Below, one piece after another: positions 55,733 to 63,876 of a stretch of 64,000 nt of DNA; the stretch's first letter is position 1, and the number at the start of each line of letters is the position of its first letter. This DNA is from Roseateles sp. SL47 (GTDB lineage Bacteria > Pseudomonadota > Gammaproteobacteria > Burkholderiales > Burkholderiaceae_C). A model generated the notes under the pieces. The model had not been told where the DNA came from and searched no databases. It worked only from the letters and a program-made list of their open reading frames with translations. The stretch is taken from positions 248,001-312,000 of the forward strand of contig NZ_CP113068.1 in the NCBI RefSeq assembly GCF_026625885.1. Reading direction: 5' to 3'. Both the position numbers and the translations under genes were made by a program.

Positions 55733-57910
55733 ATGAGCCGACACGACGACATCAAGCTCCTGCGCATCAACTACCTGCGCGGCCCCAATATGTGGACCTA
55801 TCGCCCGGTGCTGGAAACCTGGCTGGACCTCGGGGACCTGGAAAACCACCCCTCCCACCTGCTGCCCGGCTTCACCGAGCGGCTCACCCAACGCCTGCCG
55901 GCCCTGGTGGAGCACCACTGCGGCGTCGGTGAACGCGGCGGTTTCCTGCAGCGCCTGACCGAAGGCACCTGGATGGGCCATGTGCTGGAGCATGTGGTCA
56001 TCGAGCTGCTGAACCTCTCCGGCATGCCCACCGGCTTCGGCCAGACCCGTTCCACCAGCACCACCGGTGTCTACCGCATGGTGTTCCGCGCCCGGGACGA
56101 ACAGGTGGCACGCGAAGCCCTGGCCCAGGGCCATGCGCTGCTGATGGCCACCATCAACGACCAGCCCTTTGACGTGGACGCCGCCGTCCATGCGATCCGG
56201 GACAAGCTGGACGACTGCTACCTCGGCCCCTCCACCGCCGCCATCGTGGCCGCCGCCACCGATCGCCGCATTCCGCACATCCGCCTGAACGACGGCAACC
56301 TGGTCCAGCTGGGCTATGGGGGCCGCCAGCGCCGCATCTGGACGGCCGAGACGGACATGACCAGCGCCATCGCCGAAGGCATCGCGCGGGACAAGGACCT
56401 CACCAAGGACCTGCTCAAGGCCGTGGGCGTGCCGGTGCCGGCCGGCCAGGCGGTCAAAACGGCCGAAGAAGCCTGGGAGGTGGCGCAAGACCTGGGCCTG
56501 CCGGTGGTGATCAAACCGTCGGATGGCAACCACGGCCGGGGGGTCACCCTGGACCTGCGTCGGCAGCCCGATGTGGAAGCCGCCTTCCATCTGGCCGATG
56601 CCGAAGGCTCTGAAGTGTTGGTTGAAAGCTACATCCCCGGCATGGAACATCGCCTGCTGGTGGTGGGGGGGCAGGTCGTGGCGGCTGCCCGTGGCGAAGA
56701 AGCCTGGATCACTGGCGACGGCACGCACACCGTCATCGAACTGATCGACCTGCAGATCAACACCGACCCGCGCCGCGGCCTGACCGAAGATTTCCCGCTC
56801 AACCGCATCAACATCCGCGAGGACGCGGTGGTGCTGCTGGAACTGCAACGCCAGGGCCTGACCGGTGACGGCATCCCTGAAGCCGGCCGCCGGGTGCTGA
56901 TCCAGCGCAACGGCAACGTGGCCATCGACTGCACCGCGCAAGTCCATCCGGAAGTGGCCCATGCCGTGTCGCTGGCCGCCCGCACCATCGGGCTGGACAT
57001 TGCCGGCGTCGATCTGGTCACCAGCGACATCAGCAAGCCGCTGTCCGAAACGGGCGGCGCGATTGTGGAAGTCAACGCCGGCCCCGGCCTGTTGATGCAC
57101 CTGAAGCCGGCCGAGGGCATGCCCCAGCCGGTGGGCCAGGCCATCATCGACCATCTGTTTGCCGAGGACGAAAACGGCCGCATCCCCATCGTGGGCGTGG
57201 CCGGTTCGCGCGGCACGGCACAGGTGTCCCGCCTGGTGGGATGGCTGCTGCACCTCAATGGCCGCCATGTGGGCCTGGCCTGCGGTGACGGCCTGTTCCT
57301 TGGCACCCGCCGTGTGGAACGCAAGCCCAGCGCCCATTGGGCCGCCGGCCATCGCCTGCTGATGAACCGCTCGGTGGATGCCATCGTGGTGGAAAACAGC
57401 GCCGGCATCATCCTGAGCGACGGCCTGGCCTACGACCGTTGCCAGGTGGGTGTCATCACCGACATGGGCCGGGTGCCCGAGCTGGACAACCACGACATCC
57501 TCACCGAAGACCAGCTCTACAAGGTGTTGCGCACCCAGGTGGACGTGGTGCTGTCCGACGGCATGGCCGTGCTGAACGCCGAAGAGCCGCGCCTGGTGGA
57601 CATGGCGCCGCTGTGTGACGGTGATGTGGTCTTTTATGCCCGCGACGCCGCCCACACCGCGCTGGTCGACCATCGCGCCAAGGAAGGCCGCTGCGTCTTC
57701 CTGCAAGGCGGCGCGGCGGTGCTGGCGCAAGGCAGCTCGGAAACCTCCGGCGCCAATGTGGACAGCCTGCAAGCCCGCTTCAAGGCCATCGGCCAGAACA
57801 TCAGCGCCGAATCGGTGCTGGCGGCCGTGGCCACGGCCTGGGCGCTGGGCATTTCCCCCGAACTGATTGCTGCCGGTCTCGACACGTTCGTGCCCGAGCT
57901 GCCCCAATAA
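55733..57910 (+). CDS. cphA': cyanophycin synthetase paralogue, short form with degenerate Mur-ligase half (CphA')
   Basis: 725 residues, against about 860-900 for full CphA. The N-terminal domain (ILRINYLRGPNMWTYRPV-like start) and the ATP-grasp half are intact: RRIWTAETDMTSAIAEGIARDKDLTK, VPVPAGQAV, PVVIKPSDGNHGRGVTLDL, EVNAGPGLLMHLKPAEG. The Mur-ligase half has lost its P-loop: where CphA has GTNGKTTT this has GSRGTAQ (about residues 491-497). The chain stops after the central Mur domain, lacking the C-terminal Mur domain. It probably still adds aspartate or serves as a partner subunit of CphA; that is inference. The start at 55733 (MSRHDD) is chosen by homology. 26 bases separate it from cphA. 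Confidence 0.92.
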   Translation: MSRHDDIKLLRINYLRGPNMWTYRPVLETWLDLGDLENHPSHLLPGFTERLTQRLPALVEHHCGVGERGGFLQRLTEGTWMGHVLEHVVIELLNLSGMPTGFGQTRSTSTTGVYRMVFRARDEQVAREALAQGHALLMATINDQPFDVDAAVHAIRDKLDDCYLGPSTAAIVAAATDRRIPHIRLNDGNLVQLGYGGRQRRIWTAETDMTSAIAEGIARDKDLTKDLLKAVGVPVPAGQAVKTAEEAWEVAQDLGLPVVIKPSDGNHGRGVTLDLRRQPDVEAAFHLADAEGSEVLVESYIPGMEHRLLVVGGQVVAAARGEEAWITGDGTHTVIELIDLQINTDPRRGLTEDFPLNRINIREDAVVLLELQRQGLTGDGIPEAGRRVLIQRNGNVAIDCTAQVHPEVAHAVSLAARTIGLDIAGVDLVTSDISKPLSETGGAIVEVNAGPGLLMHLKPAEGMPQPVGQAIIDHLFAEDENGRIPIVGVAGSRGTAQVSRLVGWLLHLNGRHVGLACGDGLFLGTRRVERKPSAHWAAGHRLLMNRSVDAIVVENSAGIILSDGLAYDRCQVGVITDMGRVPELDNHDILTEDQLYKVLRTQVDVVLSDGMAVLNAEEPRLVDMAPLCDGDVVFYARDAAHTALVDHRAKEGRCVFLQGGAAVLAQGSSETSGANVDSLQARFKAIGQNISAESVLAAVATAWALGISPELIAAGLDTFVPELPQ

Positions 57911-57936
57911 AAGAACAGACGAACGGAAGACGACAG

Positions 57937-60525
57937 ATGGAAGTCTCTCGCACCCGCGCCCTTCGCGGTCCCAACATGTGGAGCCGCCATACCGCCATTG
58001 AGGCGGTGGTCCACTGCAGCGAAGCGGAACGCACGATTGCCGACATGGCTGGTTTCGAGGCGCGCCTGCGCGCGCTCTTCCCCGGTGTGGGCCCGCTGCG
58101 GCCCGCCAGTGCCGCCAAGACCCCGATCTCCCTGGCCCATGTGCTGGAGCAGGCCGCATTGGCACTGCAGGCCCAGGCGGGCTGCCCGGTTACCTACAGC
58201 CACACCCACACCACCTCGGAAGCGGGCACCTATCAGGTGATCGTTGAATACAGCGAGGAAGACGTTGGCCGCATGGCCTTCGACAAGGCGGTGGAACTCA
58301 TCAATGCCGCGTCCACCGGCGGCACTTTCGATGCCGACGGCGCCGTGCGTGCGCTGCGCGAGACGGATGAAGACATCCGCCTCGGCCCCTCGACCGGCTC
58401 TATCGTGGACGCCGCCTGCAAACGCGGCATCCCCTTCCGCCGTCTCACGCAGGGCAGCCTGGTGCAACTGGGCTGGGGCGTGAAGCAGCGCCGCATCTGG
58501 GCCGCCGAAGTGGACGCCACCAGCGCCGTCTCCGAATCCATTGCCCAGGACAAGGACCTCTCCAAACGCCTGCTGCAGTCGGCCGGCGTGCCGGTGCCGG
58601 TGGGTGCGCCGGTCAGCACGGTGGACGAGGCCTGGGAAGTGGCCCAGGACATCGGCCTGCCGGTGGTGGTCAAGCCGCTGGACGGCAACCAGGGCAAGGG
58701 CGTGACGGTCAATGTGGCCTCGCGCGCGCATCTGGAAATTGCCTACAAGGCGGCCGAAGAGATCGGCACCGTCATGGTCGAGAAGTTCCTGCCCGGCAGT
58801 GACTACCGCCTGCTGGTGGTGGGCGACAAGCTCGTGGCCGCCGCCCGCCGCGATCCGCCCAATGTCATCGGCGACGGCACCCACACCGTGCGTGAACTGG
58901 TGGCCAAGGTCAATGAAGACCCGCGCCGCGGCGACGGCCATGCCACCTCGCTGACCAAGATCCGCCTGGACGACATCGCCATTGCCCGCCTGGACCTGCA
59001 AGGCCTGACACCGGACTCGGTGCCCGAGAAGGGCCGCCGCGTGATCCTGCGCAACAACGCCAACCTGTCCACCGGCGGCACCGCCACCGACGTCACCGAC
59101 GATGTGCATCCCGAAGTAGCGGCACGCGCCATCGCTGCGGCCCAGGTGGTGGGCCTGCATGTCTGCGGTGTGGACGTGGTGGCCGAAAGCGTGCTGCGTC
59201 CGCTGGAAGAGCAAAACGGCGGCATTGTGGAAGTCAATGCCGCGCCGGGCCTGCGCATGCACCTGAGCCCGTCCTACGGCAAGGGCCGTGACGTGGGTGA
59301 AGCCATCATTGCCAGCCTCTACGGCCACGGCTCGCGCGGCGACAAGGGTGAAGACGGCCGCATTCCCATCGTGGCAGTGACTGGCACCAACGGCAAGACC
59401 ACCACCTCCCGTCTGGTGGCCCACATGTTTGCCACGCAGGGCCTGCGGGTGGGCATGACCAACACCGACGGCGTGTATGTGGACGGCCGCCAGACCGACA
59501 GCGGCGACTGTTCCGGCCCCAAGAGCGCCCGCAATGTGCTGATGCACCCGGATGTGGAAGCCGCCGTGTTCGAAACCGCCCGGGGGGGCGTGCTGCGCGA
59601 AGGCCTGGGCTTTGACCGCTGCCAGGTGGCGGTGGTGACCAACCTCGGTGAGGGCGACCACCTCGGCATGAACTTCCTCAACACCGTGGAAGAACTGGCG
59701 CTGGTGAAGCGGGTCATCGTGCAGAACGTGGCGCCCAACGGCTACGCGGTGCTGAACGCGATGGACCCGGTGGTGGCCAACATGGCCGCCGTGTGCCCTG
59801 GCCAGATCATCTTCTTCGCCAGCGACCGCCATCATCCGCTGATGGCCACCCACCGCGCGCAGGGCAAACGCAGCGTCTACGTGGACGGCGACAACCTGGT
59901 GGCCGCAGAAGGCGCCTGGCGTGAATCCATTCCGCTGCGCGACATCCCCTTCACCCGGGGCGGGGCCATCCCCTTCCAGGTGGAGAACGCCATGGCGTCG
60001 GTGGCGGCAGCCTGGGGCGTCGGCCTGGATTGGGACACCATCCGCCGCGGGCTGGCCAGCTTCATGAGCGATGCCGACAGCGTGCCGGGCCGCTTCAATG
60101 TGATGGACTACCGCGGCGCCACCGTGATTGCCGATTACGGTCACAACGGTGACGCCATGAAGGCGCTGGTGGCGGCCGTGCAAGCCCTGCCGGCCCAACG
60201 CCGCTCGGTGGTGATCTCGGGCGCGGGCGACCGCCGTGATGAGGACATCCGGGTGCAGACCCAGATCCTCGGCGCGGCCTTTGATGACGCCCTCCTGTTC
60301 CAGGACGCCTGCCAGCGCGGCCGTGAAGACGGTGAAGTGCTGGCGCTGCTGCGTCAGGGCCTGGAAGGTGCGAGCCGCACCCGCCATGTCGAAGAGATCC
60401 GGGGCGAATTCAATGCCATCGACCGGGCGCTGGAGCGCCTGCAGCCGGGCGACCTCTGCCTGGTGCTGGTGGATCAAGTGGAAGAAGCGCTGGCTCACCT
60501 GGCCCAGCGCATCAAGGAAGCTTGA
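57937..60525 (+). CDS. cphA: cyanophycin synthetase
   Basis: An 862-residue, full-length enzyme that alternately adds Asp to the backbone (ATP-grasp half) and Arg to its side chains (Mur-ligase half), making the storage polymer cyanophycin. N-terminal domain at residues about 1-160 (ALRGPNMWSRHTAIEAVV). ATP-grasp at about 215-470 (KQRRIWAAEVDATSAVSESIAQ, PVVVKPLDGNQGKGVTVNV, VEVNAAPGLRMHLSPSYG). Mur ligase at about 478-862 with intact P-loop TGTNGKTTTSRLV near residue 483, DRCQVAVVTNLGEGDHLG, and the C-terminal FNVMDYRGATVIADYGHN. cphA' precedes it and a FUSC gene overlaps its stop. Confidence 0.97.
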   Translation: MEVSRTRALRGPNMWSRHTAIEAVVHCSEAERTIADMAGFEARLRALFPGVGPLRPASAAKTPISLAHVLEQAALALQAQAGCPVTYSHTHTTSEAGTYQVIVEYSEEDVGRMAFDKAVELINAASTGGTFDADGAVRALRETDEDIRLGPSTGSIVDAACKRGIPFRRLTQGSLVQLGWGVKQRRIWAAEVDATSAVSESIAQDKDLSKRLLQSAGVPVPVGAPVSTVDEAWEVAQDIGLPVVVKPLDGNQGKGVTVNVASRAHLEIAYKAAEEIGTVMVEKFLPGSDYRLLVVGDKLVAAARRDPPNVIGDGTHTVRELVAKVNEDPRRGDGHATSLTKIRLDDIAIARLDLQGLTPDSVPEKGRRVILRNNANLSTGGTATDVTDDVHPEVAARAIAAAQVVGLHVCGVDVVAESVLRPLEEQNGGIVEVNAAPGLRMHLSPSYGKGRDVGEAIIASLYGHGSRGDKGEDGRIPIVAVTGTNGKTTTSRLVAHMFATQGLRVGMTNTDGVYVDGRQTDSGDCSGPKSARNVLMHPDVEAAVFETARGGVLREGLGFDRCQVAVVTNLGEGDHLGMNFLNTVEELALVKRVIVQNVAPNGYAVLNAMDPVVANMAAVCPGQIIFFASDRHHPLMATHRAQGKRSVYVDGDNLVAAEGAWRESIPLRDIPFTRGGAIPFQVENAMASVAAAWGVGLDWDTIRRGLASFMSDADSVPGRFNVMDYRGATVIADYGHNGDAMKALVAAVQALPAQRRSVVISGAGDRRDEDIRVQTQILGAAFDDALLFQDACQRGREDGEVLALLRQGLEGASRTRHVEEIRGEFNAIDRALERLQPGDLCLVLVDQVEEALAHLAQRIKEA

Positions 60526-62747
60526 ACCCGCGCCGCCTCGCCGCCGGTCCCCGCCGGTCCGGCCCGGGTCGGCAGCGCGGGCTGCTGTCCCTGCCGGGGG
60601 CCCGTGACGCCTCACTGGGCTGGTTGGTGCGCCACTGGCGCTTCTGGCCGGTGCACTGGTGGAACGGCCTGACGGTCGCCCTGGGCGTGGCGATGGTGCA
60701 GGTGGTGGTGTCGCTGCTGGCACCGCCGTCGCTCTCGCACATCGCCTCCCAACTGGCCATGGCCTGCGCCATCTGCGCCAGCATGGCCGATCTGCCAGGC
60801 AAGCTCAGCCGGAATTTCAAGCGGGTCGCCCTGGGCGGTGCCCTGGCCCTGCTGGCGGTGGTCTCGGTGGCCCTGCTGCGCCATCACCATGGATGGATGG
60901 GCCTGCTGGTGGCGGTGTTCGCCTTCTGCAGTGCCTTGATGCTCAGTTGGGGCTTGCGGGCTTCGGCCGTGTCCTTTGCGCCCATCCTGGCGATGGTGTT
61001 TGCACTCGCCTGGCCGCCCCTGCCGCTGCCGGTGGTGATGAGCAGCGGCGCTGCGGGCATTGGTTTGTATCTTGGCTGGGCCCTGCTCAGCGGCGCGGTG
61101 CTGCAACGCCGCTTCCGACGTTTGGCGCTGGCCGAAGCCCTGCGTGGCCTGGCCCAGCTGCTGCACGCACGCGCAGAACTGGTGGGCAGCGGCGGCGCTG
61201 CCCACGCCATGCAGGACTGGCTGGGCAATGAGGCCCAGCTCGCCGAGGTGCTGCAAACCGCGCGGGACCAGGTGTTTCCGCACGCGGAGGACGACCCGCG
61301 CAGCGTGGCCGTGCTGCTGCATGTCATCGAGCTGCGCGACCTGATGCTGGCCAGCCGGCTGGATCTGGAGCTGATCGGCGAAGACCCGGTCGGCCAGCAA
61401 TTGCGACGCTCACTGGTGGAGCGCCTGGACTCCCTCACCCACGCCCTGGAGCGCTGCCGTGACACGCTGCTGAGCGAACGCTCACTCGGCGCGCTGGTGC
61501 TGCCGCCGGTGGCCTGGCCGTCGGTCCCTGCCCAGGACCCGCGCGCCCGGCTGCAGGCCCTGCTGCAGGACCGGCTGGCACATCTGGACGGCGAAGTCCT
61601 GTCCATCGCCCGTGCCCTGGACGGTGGCCTGCCGCTGCCGCCCCTGCCGCTGGATCTCGCGCAACTGCAGCAGTTCGTGACGCCGGAGGGATGGCCCATG
61701 GGTCTGCTGAAGGCTCAGCTGCATCTCGATTCACCGGTGCTACGCCATGCGGTGCGCAGCCTGCTGGCGCTCTCCAGCGCTTATTACATCGCGCTGGCCC
61801 TGCCCTGGTCCTCGCATCCGCACTGGCTGGTGCTCTCCGTGGCGGTGGTACTGCGCGGCACGCTGGACCAGACCCTGGCCCGGCGCAATATGCGGGTGCT
61901 GGGCACCGCCATCGGCTGTGGGCTGATCCTGCTGCTGTCCCAGGTGCAGAACCTGCTGCTGTGGATCATCGTGCTGCAGGTGGCCGTGGGCATTGGCCAT
62001 GCCTTCATTACGCGCCGCTATCTGATCACCGCGATTGCCGCGACCGTCATGGCGCTGCTGCAAGCCCATCTGGCCGACCCCACCCATGGTGTGGCGGTGG
62101 TGGAGCGCCTGGCCGACACGGTGCTGGGAGCCGCCCTGGCCTGGGCCTTCAGTTATGTGCTGCCGGCCTGGGAGCGGCGCCACCTGCCCCGTTCGGTGAA
62201 GCGAGCGCGCAGCGCCTTGCAGCTGTATGTGAAGAAGGCCATGACGGCGGAATTGACCCCGGCCGGCGCCCTCAGCCAACGGCTGGCGCGACGGCAGGCG
62301 TATGACGCCTTGGCCGCCCTCTCCGCCGCCCTGCAACGCAGCGCCGCCGAGCCTCGCCGGGTGCGTCCGCCGCTGCAGGACCTCAACACCATGCTGGACC
62401 ACGGCTATCGCCTCATGGCGCATTTGTCGATGATGCGCCAGACGCTGATGCGCCGCGCCGATGAACTGGGGCCGGAAGGCCTGGCGGAACTGCCGCCCTA
62501 TGCGCGCCGGCTGCAGCGTGCGCTGGAAGGCCAGGAGCCGGTGCCCCCCACCTTGCAAACGCTGCAGGACTGGAGCCTGCTGCCGGACGTCGGCCCGCGA
62601 GAGAACCTGCGGCCCTGGATGCGTCGCCGCCTTCAGGTCAGCATGGACGACGCCGCTCGGGCCGGTCAGGCCGCCGCCTCCACCCTTGTCGCCATGGGCG
62701 CCGAGCTGGCGAGCGAGACGGTGCAGAGCAGCATCAATGTCGAGTGA
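60522..62747 (+). CDS. FUSC family inner-membrane protein
   Basis: About 741 residues from a TTG at 60522 that overlaps the cphA stop; the ribosome-site spacing is short, so a start up to 30 codons later is possible. The two halves each hold a cluster of about five to six membrane spans (about residues 40-180 and 405-540), with cytosolic helical parts after each. This is the YccS/fusaric-acid-resistance-like arrangement. HPHWLVLSVAVVLRGTLDQTLARRNMRVLGTAIGC is the FUSC core. Known members are linked to efflux of aromatic acids. Here the gene is translationally coupled to cphA, so a link to amino-acid or dipeptide flux is possible but unproven. Confidence 0.88.
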   Translation: MNPRRLAAGPRRSGPGRQRGLLSLPGARDASLGWLVRHWRFWPVHWWNGLTVALGVAMVQVVVSLLAPPSLSHIASQLAMACAICASMADLPGKLSRNFKRVALGGALALLAVVSVALLRHHHGWMGLLVAVFAFCSALMLSWGLRASAVSFAPILAMVFALAWPPLPLPVVMSSGAAGIGLYLGWALLSGAVLQRRFRRLALAEALRGLAQLLHARAELVGSGGAAHAMQDWLGNEAQLAEVLQTARDQVFPHAEDDPRSVAVLLHVIELRDLMLASRLDLELIGEDPVGQQLRRSLVERLDSLTHALERCRDTLLSERSLGALVLPPVAWPSVPAQDPRARLQALLQDRLAHLDGEVLSIARALDGGLPLPPLPLDLAQLQQFVTPEGWPMGLLKAQLHLDSPVLRHAVRSLLALSSAYYIALALPWSSHPHWLVLSVAVVLRGTLDQTLARRNMRVLGTAIGCGLILLLSQVQNLLLWIIVLQVAVGIGHAFITRRYLITAIAATVMALLQAHLADPTHGVAVVERLADTVLGAALAWAFSYVLPAWERRHLPRSVKRARSALQLYVKKAMTAELTPAGALSQRLARRQAYDALAALSAALQRSAAEPRRVRPPLQDLNTMLDHGYRLMAHLSMMRQTLMRRADELGPEGLAELPPYARRLQRALEGQEPVPPTLQTLQDWSLLPDVGPRENLRPWMRRRLQVSMDDAARAGQAAASTLVAMGAELASETVQSSINVE

Positions 62748-63206
62748 TCAGTTCAGGCTGACCTGAATCTTGCGCGGCTGTGCATGCGCGGCCTTGGGCA
62801 GGCGCACCTGCAGCACCCCGTTGGTCAGTTCGGCGCGGATCTGTTCGGCGTCCAGTTCCTTGCTCAGGGTGAACGCGCGGCGGTAATGCTGGCGGGTGAC
62901 CTCGGCATGGCCGGCGCGCAGGCCTTCGGGCATGTCCAGGCGCATCTCGGCCTCGATGATCAGCTGGTCGCCATCCACACGCAGGTTCAGCAGCTCGCGG
63001 GGCACGCCCGGCAGATCGGCATACAGCGTGATGCCTTGGGCATCCTCGATCACATCCACCGGCGGCACCAGGGCCAGGTCGTCACGCTGACGGCTGCTGG
63101 CCTGGGAGGCCGGACGGGTGGCTGCCGAGCCAGCGGCAGTGGGCGGCACCTGAGCGGCGACGGCCGGATGGACGGTGGAAGGGGCTTGAACGGCTTGAGT
63201 GCTCAT
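62748..63206 (-). CDS. Hsp20/alpha-crystallin family small heat-shock protein
   Basis: A 151-residue ATP-independent chaperone that holds unfolding proteins. After an Ala/Pro/Ser-rich N-terminal arm (about 45 residues), the alpha-crystallin domain runs from VPPVDVIEDAQGITLYADLPGV to LRAELTNGVLQVRLPKA-like ELTNGVLQVRLPKAAHAQPRKIQVSLN. The last stretch replaces the usual IxI tail with IQV. Its ATG at 63206 is chosen because homology and spacing fit. It lies 50 bases behind the second Hsp20 gene and abuts the convergent FUSC gene with no gap. Confidence 0.92.
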   Translation of the reverse strand: MSTQAVQAPSTVHPAVAAQVPPTAAGSAATRPASQASSRQRDDLALVPPVDVIEDAQGITLYADLPGVPRELLNLRVDGDQLIIEAEMRLDMPEGLRAGHAEVTRQHYRRAFTLSKELDAEQIRAELTNGVLQVRLPKAAHAQPRKIQVSLN

Positions 63207-63256
63207 GATGTGTGTGCTCTTGAAAACGGTGGGGGGAAAGTCGCCGACAGGCGTTC

Positions 63257-63724
63257 TCAATGAATGTCGATGCGGCGCGGCTGGACGGCGGCCCGGCGCT
63301 TGATGCTGACGCGCAGCACGCCGTCGCGATAGCTGGCCTGCACCTGGTCCGGATCGATGTCGTCCGGCAGGCTCACCACACGGCGGAAGCGGCCACTGAA
63401 ACGCTCGTTCTGGTGGACGATGCTGCGGGCGTCCGGTGTGGTGCCTTCCGGCTTGGCGGCGGCCTGTGCTGCCGTCTGGGACGCACGTTCACCGGCCAGG
63501 CTCAGCACGCCGCGGTCCAGGTCCACGCTGATGGTGGCGGGGTCCAGGCCGGGGGCGAAGGCATACACCTCCACCGCCTCCGGTGACAGGCCGACATTCA
63601 GCGCCGGATAGCCGCCGCGCCCCTGGCCACGAATGCTGGACGAGACATCAAAGGCCTGGCTGACCTCGCGCTGCAGGCGCTCCAGGTCGTTGAACAGGTC
63701 ACGGGCGAACAGACGTTGGTACAT
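63257..63724 (-). CDS. Hsp20/alpha-crystallin family small heat-shock protein
   Basis: A 155-residue small heat-shock protein, first gene of the tandem pair. The N-terminal arm MYQRLFARDLFNDLERLQREV is followed by the alpha-crystallin domain (YPALNVGLSPEAVEVYAFAPGLDPATISVDLDRGVLSLAGER ... FSGRFRRVVSLPDDIDPDQVQASYRDGVLRVSIKRR); the tail ends RRIDIH, with an IxI-like IDI. A strong AAGGAGG precedes the ATG at 63724. Divergence between the pair fits hetero-oligomeric partners. A heat-shock-like -35 element lies about 90 bases upstream. Confidence 0.93.
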   Translation of the reverse strand: MYQRLFARDLFNDLERLQREVSQAFDVSSSIRGQGRGGYPALNVGLSPEAVEVYAFAPGLDPATISVDLDRGVLSLAGERASQTAAQAAAKPEGTTPDARSIVHQNERFSGRFRRVVSLPDDIDPDQVQASYRDGVLRVSIKRRAAVQPRRIDIH

Positions 63725-63810
63725 AGGGCCTCCTTCACGGACTGTGGGGGAATTCGTTCGGCGACCGACGTGGCCGCCATGCATCCAAGTTTTGGACGAC
63801 CCAGCGGTTC

Positions 63811-63848
63811 TTCAAGATCTTGAAATTGGGGGTGGGGTGCCCCCATAT
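63811..63848. promoter_or_regulatory. heat-shock (sigma-32-like) promoter signals with palindromic -35
   Basis: TTCAAGATCTTGAA (63811-63824) is a perfect palindrome, giving a CTTGAA -35 on both strands. Rightward, CTTGAAA is followed after 15 bases by CCCCATAT (63841-63848), a near-ideal sigma-32 promoter. Leftward, toward hsp20, CTTGAAG is followed after about 14 bases by the weaker CCAAAACT. The hsp20 genes lie to the left. Confidence 0.6.
63827..63845 (-). terminator. possible terminator stem-loop of the GGDEF gene
   Basis: TGGGGG (63827-63832) and CCCCCA (63840-63845) pair around a 7-base loop, 32 bases after the stop of the minus-strand GGDEF gene, followed on that strand by ATTTC. The bases overlap the heat-shock promoter signals, so only one role may be real. 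Confidence 0.4.
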
Positions 63849-63876
63849 CGGCCGCCCGGCGGCGAATCCGTGGCCG

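Noticed and set aside
55559..58165. Minus-strand open frame continuing upstream of the ABC exporter, total 1626 codons
   Set aside because: This part is antisense to cphA' and the intergenic region; composition is Gly/His/Ala-rich shadow sequence, and ABC homology begins only near 55558.
57634..60723. 1029-codon minus-strand frame
   Set aside because: Exact antisense of cphA', cphA and the FUSC start; third-position GC bias explains the long open frame.
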